Positions 1-13,500 of a stretch of DNA of 64,000 nt are shown in pieces. Position 1 is the first letter of the stretch. Each line of letters starts with the position of its first letter. The stretch is from assembly GCA_948567375.1 (NCBI GenBank), contig OX419762.1:55260841-55324840 (forward strand), in the 5' to 3' direction. A program made the position numbers and the translations under genes. This DNA is from Lunularia cruciata. Lineage: Eukaryota; Streptophyta; Marchantiopsida; Lunulariales; Lunulariaceae. A model generated the notes under the pieces. It worked only from the letters and a program-made list of their open reading frames with translations. It was not told the origin of the DNA and searched no databases.

Positions 1-2960
1 GTGGAACAATTTACAGTCAATTCAACTTGCTCAGAGTTTACATACAGACAAAATAAAATCGTACAAAATTGCATTTGCAATTATAGGTACCTCCCATAGA
101 GGACATCTCACACTACTTCCTCACTCTTGTGGAAAGATCGAACAAATCGAAAGCATTCCACTGAACATGGTGTCGATACAAATCATGGATTCTTCAACTT
201 TCCAATGATTTGAACCGTCAGTGCATATCAATAACCCTCAAAGTCTTCTTTGACCTCAAACTACGGAGTACCTGGAAAAGATCTCCAAAACGTCTCATTG
301 CTCTCCATGTTACCCTCCGGAAACAAAAGTGCCAATCGAAACTTTCATTTCCAAAGCCAGATCCTGGCACACACAAATTTACATGCAAATCCGCTCTCTA
401 CTTAGACACAAGCTCCTAGGAGTTTAGCATATGCCTGGCTCCGATGATTGCGGCCCGTGATAAATCTTCAAAGTGTGAAATCAAAGATCACAAGATCATG
501 TGCATCTCTAACAATTTCATCTCCTCAACTCCAAAACCAAGAGCTTTGAGTTGATACCTTGAGTTAAGAAAACTTTATTCAAGCACGGTTTGATAACAAA
601 CCAAAGACTTGACCGAGAAACTATAGTACAAGAAATTACTCATCAGAGCATAAGACTTATAAAAGGGCAAATAAGTAGAATTCACTTAATATTGATGAAG
701 TGTAACCGGAAGACATTTTTATGTTCAGGAAACAGTTGCATGTGTGTATTGAGAACCATCGATTATTGCCTATGTAGAAACATATGCTGAACATCTTCAC
801 CATAGTAATCTGAATATATCTAAACCAGAATGCCACCCAGTAAATACCTTTTTGAAACTATAACTAGCAACGATGAGATAAACGTAACATTGACAGAATC
901 ATGCCCAATAGAAAGATCACAACTTAGAAATCAAGTCGTCACGATAACTCAAAACTATGTCAGAATACAACCAATGATGAAAGGTCAGTTGTCTTTTTGT
1001 TTGTTTCGCACGTCTACAACCAATATAGAAGCTTAGGTTGACAAAAGGTGAGCTTCTTACAAACTTTTACACGTCCCGTGGAAATTAGTATACCCTCAAT
1101 AAAAGCTACTTTTCATGATGCAGAGTAGTTAACAACCATGCGGACAAAGAAATCACTGCTCTTGTCGACAAATATAGAAAGTTTGTGTAAGCAACGTGCC
1201 CTGACGATATTCAAGTTAGTGCATTCTTGACAAAGACAGCGCTTTCATATGCAAGGAGTAACGACCATCTGCACTATCAGGTCACGACTCTCGTCAAGAA
1301 ATATGTGAAATTTGTACGGGAACCTCCCTTACGAATCATTCACATAGTCAGACATACTATCCTAGCCTTACAGAATGAATTGTAATTGCAGTCCTCAAAC
1401 ATGATTAACATCATCGTGCAGCAGTATGTGATATGACGCAGTATCCTCCCTCAACAACCGAAGAGTGAGAAAATTGAACTTTCTCTCCCTGACTCATGAA
1501 GCATAAACCACAAACCACACAAGATCTATGGAGCGTAACTAAAACTAGACGTCCTAAAGTCCGTTAGGTTTGAATTAAGGGAAAACAAAACATTCCGTTC
1601 TTTGCGGTTCACAATCTTAAGCCCTGTCTTTCGGAGGAGAACTTTCCATTGTAGTAACTAGAAGATCGGCATTCTCAAAATCAGAGACAATTGCAGTTTC
1701 TGTTTCTGATCTCATCAAAGGACATTCGAGTCTCTAGTTATCTGGAGGTAACTATGACATGTGAGCATGACCAAATCATACTGTAAAGTAGTCCTTTGAA
1801 GTTTGGGAGTTGCTTTTGACAAGGTTTCCTATGCTTCGCAAAGAGAAACGTCGGGGATGTTTGTAGCCACTCACAAAATTTCCAAAGGCGCTCGTTCAAC
1901 CCATAGATGTCGAAGATAATCCCGTCTTCATTAAAAATGCGATTGTAAGACCAGCTGTGCGACAACAAAAGCAAGTGCTTGTGTGCTCGAGACATTGTTC
2001 ACTAGTATGTGTGATGGAGATGGACTGGCAACGAATATGTAAGACCCCCTCGATTCCAAGGTCTTTGCTTTCTTTTCTGTAGAATCTTATAGCTGCTCGT
2101 GCTACAGGAAGTTCGGCTAACCTAGTTGTAAACAACTGTTCAAGATACCTACTACTGAGTGGACCATGATCAGGGATATGGCACAAAAGGGTGGACGTTC
2201 AACTACCATCTACCAGAAGCTTGGTGAGTGGTATAGCACTTAATGTCGTCTACAGAGTGCGAGTCAAAGGTCAATGTCTTGGTTCATTACGTCCTATGGG
2301 CCGATATGCTGAATATAGCTAACCTAAAGACCTCAGTGATTGATAGAATAGTATACCAAGGACGACAACACAGGTAAATTACCTGAAAAAAGTCACATGG
2401 ACTTTTAACTAAACTTGAAGTACGTTACGACGGGAAACTGCCTAGGAGGTTGACGTGTAGCAGAGTTGTCGAGAAACAGAGGACAATTGAATTGCCCGAA
2501 GATGAGAGGTCTGAAGACAGGCACTGGATGACTCCAAGTACAACTTACAAAAGAGGTTTGCTGATACAAAGCAGATACAGAGAGCAATAGAAAAGGAGAG
2601 CCTTGACCGTCAAGCACATAGACATGGGACATTCAAATCTCCCAGAAGTGAACCGTGTATCAATTCTAAGATTAGAGAGTTGTTATTAACCTCAAAAGAA
2701 ACAGTTCAAGTGCACGGTATATTGATACGGAAATAGTACCACTTCATCCAGAACAAAGTTCTGACCACTTGTGCATTTCCAGAAAACTACCTGTACAGAG
2801 ATATGTGAAGACTATACACACGGCTGGATATGCACAGAAAACTGATTTCACGAGCAGGACGCAAGTACGCGAGCCTATGTCTATACATGTCAGAATTGGC
2901 TTTTCTTCTTGCTGCAGTCATTTTGATCTCCCTCTACTATGATGTAGAGTCTTGAATCTC
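1..2960. other. Intergenic region without a supportable gene
   Basis: No open frame here resembles a known protein, and the longest ORFs (under 100 codons) have no exon-like splice signals or family motifs. The part next to 2961 is presumably 3' UTR and downstream DNA of the minus-strand glyoxalase II gene. Between about 916 and 1440 there is a weak diverged repeat with a spacing near 130 bp (see findings). The rest shows nothing I can name. Confidence 0.6.
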
Positions 2961-5900
2961 CTAGAACCTATCTTTGGCGGTACGCATAGCTGCGAAAACC
3001 TCGACATTATCTGCTTCTGCGGGCTTGTTCAAAGTTTGCCGCACTTCTTCACTGAATGGTCGTAGAAATGGATTGATGATATTCTCCTGCCCGATAGTGG
3101 TTGGAATCTAAGAGATTGGCAAAGAACCAAACGTTTAGAAGCCATATCCCATCCTCCCGAAGGATAAAAAACTATCATCTACAAAGAGAGATCTAGGAAG
3201 AACGCTGCTTCATATTATCTCAGTACAAGTTGCGAGACGGCAATTGTGTACATAAACTCGACAAATATAGATCCAGTTAGCAGCACATAACCACAACTGA
3301 CCTTCAGGGAGAAGCTAAAGCAAGACAAATGAAGCTTTGACATGCTACTCAAGGCTCAAAGAACCTAACAGTCTGGCTTCTGCCCGACACTACAAGACAA
3401 TTTAAGTACGAGGCAAAGTCATTGTTGTTGGACATAATGCTCTTGACACCTTCGAAGAGTAAAGAAAGGAACATCCGACAGGCGTACAAGCTGGTAGGTA
3501 CTTGTATTGGGAGTAACATAACTCCTGGAAACACCTATCTGCTAGAAGGCATCATACTTTTATGAGAGGTGTACTGAGATTGATTAGGCTATGGATGTAC
3601 GTACCGTCGGTTGCCCTTCTTGACGAAGTTGCTCCACCAACTTTTTGTGAGACTGCAACGATTCGTTATGTGGTTCCATGGTCACAGCGAACTTTATATT
3701 TGACTGGTAGACACATTTTTCCGTGAAATTAAGGCGAATTGTGCACATTGTAAAGGAGTAAAATCACATCAAATTTGATAGCTTGGTGGTCAGTTAGTTC
3801 TAACTTTGACATTCTTGATAACTATGACATTAGAAAAACATGGTTGTTCTTTATCACCGTGATCTCCTCAACTGGTGGAAAATCAAGAACGCATGACCGA
3901 TCAAAACAACGTTTCCCGTACCGCAGTGTACTCATGGCCAACAAAAGCTCTGGTGTCCTCTGGCAGCAATGATAAAGTCGACAATGAGCTCCACATCTGA
4001 AAACAAACAGTAAGATCATTATATAACCTCTAAGGAGATACGCTACCCTCATTTCCTCAGACAAATGAGAACTGAAAATTTAAGCACTTACACGCACTGC
4101 TGTCCTGGAAGTACCATACTTGTGACTCAGCAAAGCACCTCAAAATTTTGCAACTTAGAATGAAACTAGTTCAAGGAGGTTTCTCCATCTAACATATATT
4201 TTGAGGCTGGAAACGGTCAGTGAAGCATCAACTCAACGACCCCGTAACTCAGTCCCTGCCGTTGAAAGCGCAACCTAGTAAACTCATGCGTTCTAAGAAC
4301 AAACTCGACAATTCATGAACCAAAAAGTTCAATACTCTCATGCTGAAGGCTAACAGAAACCTGAAACTCCAGCAGGAGTGAACAAGGTGAGAGCAGCAGG
4401 TCTTAATCCACTCCAACGAACCAAGGAATACAAGACAGCGTACTTGACAATAAATCAGTAAATTTGCTTTTAAGTACGCTGTCTAAGCAGGCTATCAATA
4501 AGGGGCGGCTTTAGAAGGGACTATCATCCATGAGTCTAGTCCACGTTAGTCCCAGTGGTTATCCACCTGCGGGACACAGAGATGGTGGTAACAATGGGCC
4601 CGATTGACTGAGAACCTTACCTGGTCCATAGTTCCCTCAAATACTCTTCCACATCCCACGGAAAATAGTGTATCACCGGTAAAGACAGCTTTTGCTTCTG
4701 GAAAGTAAAAGCACACGTGTCCTGCACAAAGGAAGTACAACCATGAACATCCGTCTCCCATATCATTATCCAGCCACCCTTGACATTTGAAACTCTTCAG
4801 AGTGCATGCCGGATAATAATAATTGAAACAAAACGGCCCCGAAGCTCTCGGATAATGGCCATCAGGAACGAATGACTTAGTTTAAAATCCCCTAGACCCG
4901 ATCCGGGCTTAAAAACATGAAGACGGCCATCGAAAGTATCGGCTCCGAAGGGGGCGGTGCGAGCACGAACAACACCTTTATAACTATAACGTAGGATGTT
5001 CTAGGCAAACTTAGGGTGAGTATAAGAAAACGAGAAGAGAAACTTAGGGTGACGAATAGCAAATAAAACGCTTTTTCACTAGTGTGATAAAGCGTTATAG
5101 TTTGCTAGTAGCCAATCTTTACTCCGGCAGACGATTTTCAGTGAAAAGCTACAGATAGTTGATTCAGCAGGAAAAGGATAAGATTAGGATGATAAGGGAA
5201 CACAAGCAACTGCACAACTTAAGATATCTAAGCTTCTTGTGTCACAGTCCTCCCGACATCGTATATGAAACCACCTTATGAACAGTTGTCGATGAGGCAA
5301 TTAAACTCTGGTTTTTAACCACAAGTCCACAGCAATGAACACTCATCAATTCTCCATTAAGTTCTGAGGCCACCTTTCTCCTCATCTCAGCCTCCTCCAA
5401 ATCATCTTTCCTGTGTCGCCTCCTCCTTCACTTCCTTCTCCCTTTCTCATTTCTCACTATATCTATGACGAGAACAATGATATGGACAATGATAACACTT
5501 ACTATCACATTGATCTTGATATCAAACTTGACGTTTACTCCTACAGATAAACCTTCTCCCCACTAGAATTCAACTAGCCAAATGAAAAATGGCATAGAGA
5601 CTTCAAGTAACTTTCAGCTCCTGGGTGTTGTGGAGTTCTTTGGTGGAGTACGGAGGATGGTGTGCAGTTCGTAATCCAGATAATGCAAACATTCAAGCAA
5701 GATACAACATCTGGCCGAAAAGTACTCACCTACAGTATGACCAGGAGTAAATATAGCCTTCACCTCATGATTTCCAAATTTCCAGTTCTCGTTACTCAGA
5801 GGAATGTCAATCCCTGGAATTCGATCCTTGTCAACCCTTGGACCGACGACCTAAAACCACAAAATCCGGCAGCTTGAAAATTATGTACTCCACTTTATCC

Positions 5901-6365
5901 TCGTGAAAGTAACCAGACTTAATATCTTACGAGATCAGATTTTGAGCCTTCATTAACAGGAATATCTCCGACTATCACAATACTTATGAAGACACAATAA
6001 ATACTGATAATCCCAAACAATTCAAGCTTCTAGAGCATCAAACCAGAAATAATAATACGGAAAGCAAGGACTACCTTGGCGTTATACTTCTTCTTAAGTC
6101 CCAAGTTTCCCCCAGTGTGATCCCCATGATGATGGGTGTTGAGGATGTAGTCCAAAGAAAATCCCTTGGCTTCCAGCGACCTTACAACAGGTCCAACTTC
6201 ACCTGGGTCCACAATTCCTGTGACTCCAGAACTTGTGTCGTGAAGCAAATATGCATAGTTGTCATGGAGACAAGGAACCTGAACAGAGACCATCAACTCA
6301 AAGTTGGAAAGCTTCCGATGCAATGAGACACCCGGAAAAGGAAATAATAATTTACTAGTATGCAT
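2961..6365 (-). CDS. GLX2: Glyoxalase II (hydroxyacylglutathione hydrolase), mitochondrial-type
   Basis: Hydrolyses S-D-lactoylglutathione to D-lactate and glutathione, the second step of methylglyoxal detoxification. Six exons by GT/AG sites and frame: 6075-6365, 5730-5850, 4621-4721, 3922-3996, 3605-3703, 2961-3107, with one continuous frame ending in TAG. All metallo-beta-lactamase metal ligands are visible: THHHGDH in exon 1, GHTVGH spanning exons 2-3, FTGDTL in exon 3 and GHEYT in exon 4. The C-terminal part ([17 protein letters not shown], final AKDRF) is typical of glyoxalase II. From the Met at 6293, which aligns with cytosolic-length enzymes, the product is 253 aa; from the ATG at 6365 it is 277 aa. 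The DNYAYLLHD start of the domain resembles plant mitochondrial isoforms, so a transit-peptide exon may lie further upstream and the 5' end is uncertain. It diverges from DRP5B across about 4 kb. Confidence 0.93.
4433..4484. repeat. Perfect 13-bp inverted repeat in a GLX2 intron
   Basis: AGACAGCGTACTT at 4433-4445 is exactly complementary to AAGTACGCTGTCT at 4472-4484, leaving a 26-nt AT-rich loop. It lies in the intron between the exons at 4621-4721 and 3922-3996. It could be a small MITE relic or an RNA hairpin in the pre-mRNA; nothing decides which. Confidence 0.7.
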
Positions 6366-7153
6366 GTCATTTGCTGGAACTCAAGTAGTGTTCCCTAGTT
6401 GAGGGTCCCATGGTCGCCACTGATCAGCCCTGCTAACGCTAAGCCATACTCCGAGCTCGAGGTTCTTTGAATCGTCTTGGAGGTCTCTACTGGAGGTATT
6501 CCAGTCAGACTGGCCGTGGGCTCGCCCCAGCCATCATGTCGCTAGCGGGAAGTGTGACTTCTCCCCAGCCACCCCTTGTTTTTCAGGATGATAACAGAGT
6601 GGCGTTCCAGTGAGACATCTCTCGTACAGATACGGTAAGGCCGAATGAACGGGTTCGACACACTAGAAACGAAAATTCAATCTGAATGACTTGAAGAAAG
6701 TAACTGGCCCAAGAGCAAATGGGATCCTTCAAATTGTCAGGTTAAAACGTAAGTTTATATAATTCAAGCCCAATCTGCAGTGTATTGCCTTCTTGTGTTC
6801 AATCAGAAACAGAACCCCCTTAGTGTCCATATTCATATCATTCCAATAAATCAGCATACATGGCGCTCTCTATACCAGTTCAATTTGCAGTGACGACTCC
6901 ATTAAAACCCCCACCAGAACTGAAACTCGATTATCACACAGCGATGACTTTGATCACTTCTCCAGTACGCTGCTTCCTGCCAGACAGTAGCACGAAACCC
7001 TACTCTCGTGTTTTTCCTATTTCCCTCTGGTTGTAGCTTCTTGAGCTCATAGCTTTCTCATAGCTTTCGGCATGCAGTTTAGAAACACAGAAACCCATTC
7101 CCATCATAAAACGCGCATGCATTCCCATCATATTGCAGGAAAACGCGCACAAC

Positions 7154-7360
7154 GTAAATTAGCATGAGATCCACTGCGAAGGACCGTCCTGCTAAGTAAG
7201 TTTGTGTTACGGGGCTAATTAAAGGATTATAGAATATAATAGTAAAATAGTACATGCGCAGGTAAATTAGCATGAGATCCACTGCGCTGGATCCTCCTGC
7301 TAAGTAAGTTCGTGTTACGTGGCTAATTAAAGGATTATAGGATATGAGAGGAAGATAGTA
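7154..7360 (+). repeat. Tandem duplication, unit about 108 bp
   Basis: The unit starting with GTAAATTAGCATGAGATCCA at 7154 recurs at 7262 with few differences, including the shared block CTAATTAAAGGATTATAG. Two copies are head to tail. Just upstream, 7093-7150 has two shorter copies of CATTCCCATCAT followed by AACGCGC. Confidence 0.9.
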
Positions 7361-7399
7361 CAAATAAAGGGCTTACTCATAGAATTAAGAAGAAAATTT

Positions 7400-9540
7400 A
7401 CTTGTCAATCGAAACTAGTAAAAGACTCTCATCCAAATGTATTTTTATGTTCTAAAGTTAATCCAATTAAGCTCCTTATATTTAGATTAATGGTAATTAT
7501 CAAATTAATACTATTAAAAACTAGTTCTGAACATTTAATTATTTTAACTACCTAGATCTATAGTAATTCAATTATCAATCACTACTTCTATCTATGCCAT
7601 AAGTTTAAATTACCATTATTTTTATAAATATATTTAAGTGGAAGTAGACCCATAGGTTGAATGTACATGTATTTAAGAATAAAAAATGCGGCTCTTATTA
7701 AAGATCATGTTAATAGACGAGGGAAGAGGTTGAGAGTAGATGTCTTATGAAACCTCTCATGTTGGAGAATTGAGTAGGATGAAAAATAAAGGAATTATAA
7801 GGAGACTAAGAAGAGGTTTGTACTCTTCAATTAAGTTGCCCATAAGATGGATAGACTAGTCAGATAAATGCATTTCTTTAAATTAAAATACAATGGAGAT
7901 TTCTGCTAAAACTTTTCTATATTGATTTTGAAACTATTTCTGAATATATGTTTATAAATCTATAATTTGAAACCATGGCAAACCTTATTTTAGTATTTTT
8001 AGTTTTTCATTTTGATTATTGAATTATTGGAGATATTCTTTCATAACCTCCAAACTTTCTAAATAATTTTTTCTTGGAATGCTAGATGGTATTGGATATA
8101 ATTGAAAGACTCATATAAATTTTATGAATATTTGTATGATAAGTGTTATAATTTGTATACATAGTTCAAACTATTCACATATGATTTATCAAAAAGAATT
8201 TATTCTGTTTTAGATTCATTATAATCTTATTTTAATTCCACTCCATGGAATATTTTATTTCATTTTCCTTCAAAAATAGATGATTTCGAAATAATTTAAT
8301 TTGATGTTTTATTTTAACATATTATCTATCCTATGTGTTGATCTAAAAAACATGAAAAAATTTATATGATTATTTTTAGTAATAAAAAACTAAGAATAAT
8401 TTAAAATTTTTATAACATGATTAAGAATTTGGATGAAGAGAAATTGAAAAGACTTTCTAAAGAGAAAAACCTAATGATTACAAGCCAATATAATCTCTTT
8501 GAACTTGAATGATCAAAAGAAACATCAAAAGAAGAAGTTATTCATATCCATTTGCAAGACAATTCAATTACAATGCAAATGAAGAGTGCCTTTATGCCAA
8601 AGGATATTGCCTTTCAATTGCTTGGTGCAGCATTAATTCCAAACCACAAGATAAATTAGATGAGATATATTTATAAGAAACATTTCAGCCAAAGGATAAA
8701 ATTTAGGGTGCAGCTAGGTTTACATCTCAACGGTGTACAAGTCTTATTGGAAGAGAAAAACTATATTTTATGTTTCACTTTGCGTTGCATTTGACTCTAT
8801 TTTATGTTTTGCAACTTACTCCACAAGAAATATATTGCAAAATATCTTTTTTGCACACTATTTTCCTTGTGCACTGATTTCCATGTGATACTAGTGGGTA
8901 GCAAGTTGGAAGCGCTTCTCAAGAATTCTCCGAAAGAGTAGCAATAGCAGTTGTGGTTGGACTACCTATGGATGACAAGTATAATCAAGCAGGAGGGGGT
9001 TATGGTTTTTTGGAAGCAGAAAACATGTCAATAGCAAGCACAAAAGCTTTGATTCCACTTAAAAGAGATCTTCATGTGGAGTGGAAGAGGTTTGCTGCAA
9101 TAAGGTGGAGTGCATCTGTTCTATTTCATTCAATTCAATTGAATTTTTAGAATAATTTTATTTTTTCATTTTTTATTAAATATAATTTTCATTTTATTAT
9201 TGTATTTCAGTTGTGTAAATTTTAGTTCATGAATTTTAGTTCTGTATAATAAAAATATGATTTATATGATCAATATAAATATGATATTTAAAATTAATAG
9301 TTTAAAATTCCATGTGCATAGAAATGTCTTATCATTTAATGTATTTGTTAATAAGGAACTAATATTTATTTTAAATTAAACAATAAAAGTAAAAAATATT
9401 CTTTATAATATAAAATAATAATAATAAAATTCTATAAGAAAGAAAAATATAAATTTATAGATGATATAATCCATAAATTGATATGCTCTTTAAAAAATAA
9501 TTATTTAATTTAGTTGAAAAATAGGTTTTAAAAATTATTT
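7400..9540. other. AT-rich block, probably decayed mobile-element DNA
   Basis: Base composition drops sharply to AT-rich here compared with the flanking gene islands. No intact ORF, LTR pair or domain was recognised. The block is bounded on the right by the dispersed-repeat copy at 9575. Confidence 0.5.
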
Positions 9541-9574
9541 CGAATAATTCTCTACGATACATAGCAGCAAGAAA

Positions 9575-9721
9575 ACGATGGCCGCATGTGATACCAAGAA
9601 AGATGGAAGACCCCCTCAAGCCTCACAACTGCAGAAGGAAAAGACGGGGGTAAACCCCGTCAGAGGAATCTGCCCTACTATACATAAAATACACGAGCCC
9701 ATTCATTCGGCACCCAACTAG
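9575..9721 (+). repeat. Dispersed repeat copy A with 47-aa mini-ORF
   Basis: One of five related copies in the window. An ATG at 9578 opens a 47-codon frame encoding AACDTKKDGRPPQ near its start, ending in TAG at 9719-9721. The DNA aligns with copies at 18424 and 54269 over the ATG and the AAGAAGGATGG-like core, and then carries GGGGGTAAACCCC. The identity of the parent element is unknown. Confidence 0.65.
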
Positions 9722-10518
9722 TAAATAATGATGGCGCTTGATGATGGCAGAATGATAAAGGGCTTTGATGGGGTCTTCCCATTCTTCGTGTGTTTGCTGC
9801 GCAGCTCGTCATTTCTCACTAGTAAATATGAAACGCGCTCATTCCGTCGGGTTTCTGATGGACGGAGAAGATTCTATCCCCCTTGACGGACAAGAGGACA
9901 TGGATCGAAAGATAAGGACAGCGATAGGCGTTGACTGCAAATACTGTATTCCGTGAGGGAGGGAAGTCGGGTCGGGGTGGGGCCTGCGAGGCAATGCATA
10001 GCCAACAGCGCTCCCTCAAGTACGAATTCAAATCCACCCGTGCAGTGAAAGCGTTTTATTGTCTCGTGTAAGTACAGTGAGTCGATCCGAGAAGAGAATT
10101 GCAGATCAAAAAGTGTCTTGTCATAGCTCCAGCGCTTGTAGATTGCTGACGAGGAGCGAAGTGATCTCTTGAGGTGCGCGCCTTTCATCGGATAAAATCA
10201 TTTCAGCTGACTTGCTACTCGGCAGAATTCTTGCCACTGACGTTGTGTCGAATTCTTGTCACCGCGGGAAATGGTTATGTTTGTAAGGCTTCGGACCAAT
10301 CTGAAGGCTCGGAGGTTGTGGTGGAGCTAATTGAGGTTGTTGGTTGTTTTGGTGTTGAGTTTTGGCCAGCAGGGGTGGGGAGGTGGAGTGCACGGTGTTT
10401 TAGGGATTGAGCGATGGAGTTGTAGGTTGGATGTAAGGTACGAACTTAAATTATTGTGTAAGGAGGCTGTAAGTGGGTCCGTAGCTCTGGTGGTTGAGTT
10501 GTGGAGAAGTGAGCGATT

Positions 10519-13500
10519 ATGAGCGCACCGGGGAATGGAGTTACGGAAACTAGAGCGGGAGTGGCAGAGAGATGGATAGCGGCCCAGGCTGGAACGACAC
10601 CCAGTTTTTCTCCGAGTAATTCTCCCAGGCATTCTAATGTTTCGTCGCCGAGAGCTGGATCTTGGTCAGGGAATGTGGTTTCTCCGTCTCCCTCGACTGT
10701 TGCCGCCTCTTACAATTTTGGACCCCCAGCGATCGAGAGTGGTCATGCGCCTCCTTACTCTGGACATGCAGCTCACTATCCGACTCCTCGTACGGGAGCA
10801 TCACCTTATTCTGCTGAATCCGGATATGGCGCTCAAATTCCACCCCTTAATTTAGGTTATTATTACCAGCCTCAGCACACGTCCCTGAACTCCTCATTTA
10901 TTCATGGGCCCAATGCCTTAGGTAGAAATTCCGGAAGTGGCCTTTTTGGAGTCAGCAATCCCGATAAGCCTCAGTATAACTTCAGGGACCAGAGTAAAGA
11001 TATCTCCAATGACGCTGCAAGGAAATTTTCTGCTACACCTCCCAATTATTTTCTTGCCTCCGGCAACGAAAAGCTGTATGAAGCTTACAATGAACTCCAT
11101 GGTCTTGCACAGGACTTCCACAAACCATTCGATGCCCCTGCAATCTTGGTTGTGGGTCATCAAACCGACGGAAAAAGTGCTTTGGTCGAAGCTCTTATGG
11201 GTTTCCAGTTCAATCACGTTGGAGGTGGAACTAAAACCCGTCGGCCTATAACTCTGCATATGAAGTACAACACAGAATGTACCGAACCGAGATGTTTCTT
11301 GATTTCAGAAGACGGACCTCCCAGGGAAGAGGAGAAAAGTTTGGACGATCTTCAGGTGATTAACGGCAACTTGCTTGGTTTCGTGAGTTCAAGTGAAGAA
11401 GTAGAATACTAATTTTTCACCAATCCAAGACCAAACTGGCTGCACCACTGCATATAGAATCTACAGATTGAACAGAAGACTAAAGTAGCCTCATGCTTTG
11501 ACGGTCGATGCAGATAGGTGGCATCACAGTTGGATACTGTTACTAATCATTTTTTGTTTCGGTTCTCATCATCAGGCATACATTGAGTCAGAGAATATGA
11601 GGTTGGAACTAGAACCCTCTCAATTCTGGGCCAAGGAGATAGTTGTGAAGATTGAGTACAAGTTTTGCCCGAATTTGACGATTATTGACACGCCTGGACT
11701 TATTTCTGCTGCTCCCGGGCGAAAGAATATTTCCTTACAGGTATGTTTCTCTACTTTGAAATCTCCAAGTAATGCACTAGTGGCGGTGTGATCGAAACTC
11801 GTCTTAATATCACTAGGTGCGGGAGTCAGAATCCTTACATACTGTGTAGTTCCCAAAAGTGTGTTGTGCTTGAGTTAAATTTAAAAGCTTCTTCAAAATT
11901 TGCAGTCACAAGCAAAAGCAGTGGAGGCCCTTGTGCGAAGTAAGATGCAGCAAAAAGAATTCATCATTCTCTGCCTTGAAGACTGCAGTGATTGGAGTAA
12001 TGCCACAACCAGGAGGTTTGTCATGCAGGTAGGTATTCAATGCATCTTCGACTTCTGTTCACAGCTTATGTTCTGCCTGGGGAAGTTCCCTGTGAACGAG
12101 AGCTTCTCCTCCAACTTTGAAGAATATCTAGTGATTTTCTCCACCATTCGTCTGAGCGTTAATATTCTATTGCAACCTTCACAGATGGATCCAGAGCTGA
12201 CCAGGACAGTAATAGTGTCAACGAAACTTGACACTAGAATTCCCCAATTCGCGCGCCCAGCAGATGTCGAACTTTTCCTCAGGCCACCATCCAGGCTGCT
12301 AGATGGAAATATTCTGGGTGATACACCTTTTTTCACTTCTGTGCCATCAGGAAGAGTCGGCACCAGTCGAGATTCTGTGCATAGAACCAACGAGTCCTTC
12401 AGAGAAGTAAGCAAAGAATTTGTCCCATCTCCCTTCAGTTTAAGCAAGATGATAGTTCGTTAGTTTGGAATTATGCTTTCTCCTTGATTAAATTAAGTTA
12501 TATAATGCTGTCTCTTTCACCACCTAACACCTGATTTATCTGGGCACACAGGCTGTAGCAATGCGTGAGACTTTGGATGTAGCAATGTTGGAGGAGAAAT
12601 TGGACAGGTCCCTATTAGCCGCAGAGAGGAACCGTGTTGGTATCAGTCGGCTACGATGTTTCCTTGAACAGCTTTTGCAGCGTAGGTGATTACATATACT
12701 GGACTCCCGGTTTGATCACCATGTCTGCAGATAGGGTTGATATGTTCGTTCTATACAACTTGGTCACGAGTGATTGTTTTAGAAAAGAGTTTAGATCTCA
12801 GCTGACGTCCCTGAACAATTTATGATTGCTGTTGTGAGAAGGTACATGGATAGTGTCCCAACTATTGTTCCACTGCTAGACAAGGAATATCGCGTCACAG
12901 CCATGAAGTTGCAACAGACCTCCCAAGACCTGGCGTGAGTACTCATATTTGCGTTTGCCCTTACACCTAATTATGTGATTGGAAGGATATGGAGAGGTTG
13001 AAGTTTGTATTTATGCTGTAGAGTTGAATATTGTCCATCAACAGAAACTTTGTACTAATTTGCGGCCCCTTATACTCTACTCGCAGCAATTTGAATGAAG
13101 CGAAACTGAAGGAGCGTGGTAGACTTTTCAGAGATTCGTTTTTATCTAAGGTACGCTGTAAGATGTCCTGTTTGAATTGGTTGACAATCTGGGCAGTTGG
13201 AGACTCGAATGTAAGAATGTGTCCGGAGTATTGCTCCCCAGTCATCAGATATTCTTCAAGTTTGTATTTTGCACGTGCCAGTTGTAGCTACTCAATTTCT
13301 TGAAAATTTCCTGCTAACACTCTTATCTGGTATTTTCACTACAGCTTTCTCTTTTGCTAAAAGGAACAGTCGTTGCCCCACCTGAGAAATTTGGTAAGAA
13401 AGATGACACCTACTATTGCAGTAGGATGACTGATACTTCCGATGTCGCTTGTATTATCACAGTCTGAATACTTTTGAAGACGCTTGGACCCAATGCTCCA

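Larger units (their letters stand above)
6366..10518. other. Divergent intergenic region between GLX2 and DRP5B
   Basis: The two ends should hold the promoters and 5' leaders of GLX2 (leftward) and DRP5B (rightward). In between are a tandem duplication at 7154-7360, an AT-rich block at about 7400-9540 that looks like decayed repeat DNA, and a dispersed-repeat copy at 9575-9721. Short coding-looking stretches near 8540-8700 and 8953-9150 are isolated and not recognisable. I could not pick out a reliable TATA box. Confidence 0.5.

Noticed and set aside
8540..9150. Coding-looking stretches in the AT-rich block, including a 65-codon ORF at 8953
   Set aside because: No recognisable domain or continuity; most likely relic repeat DNA.
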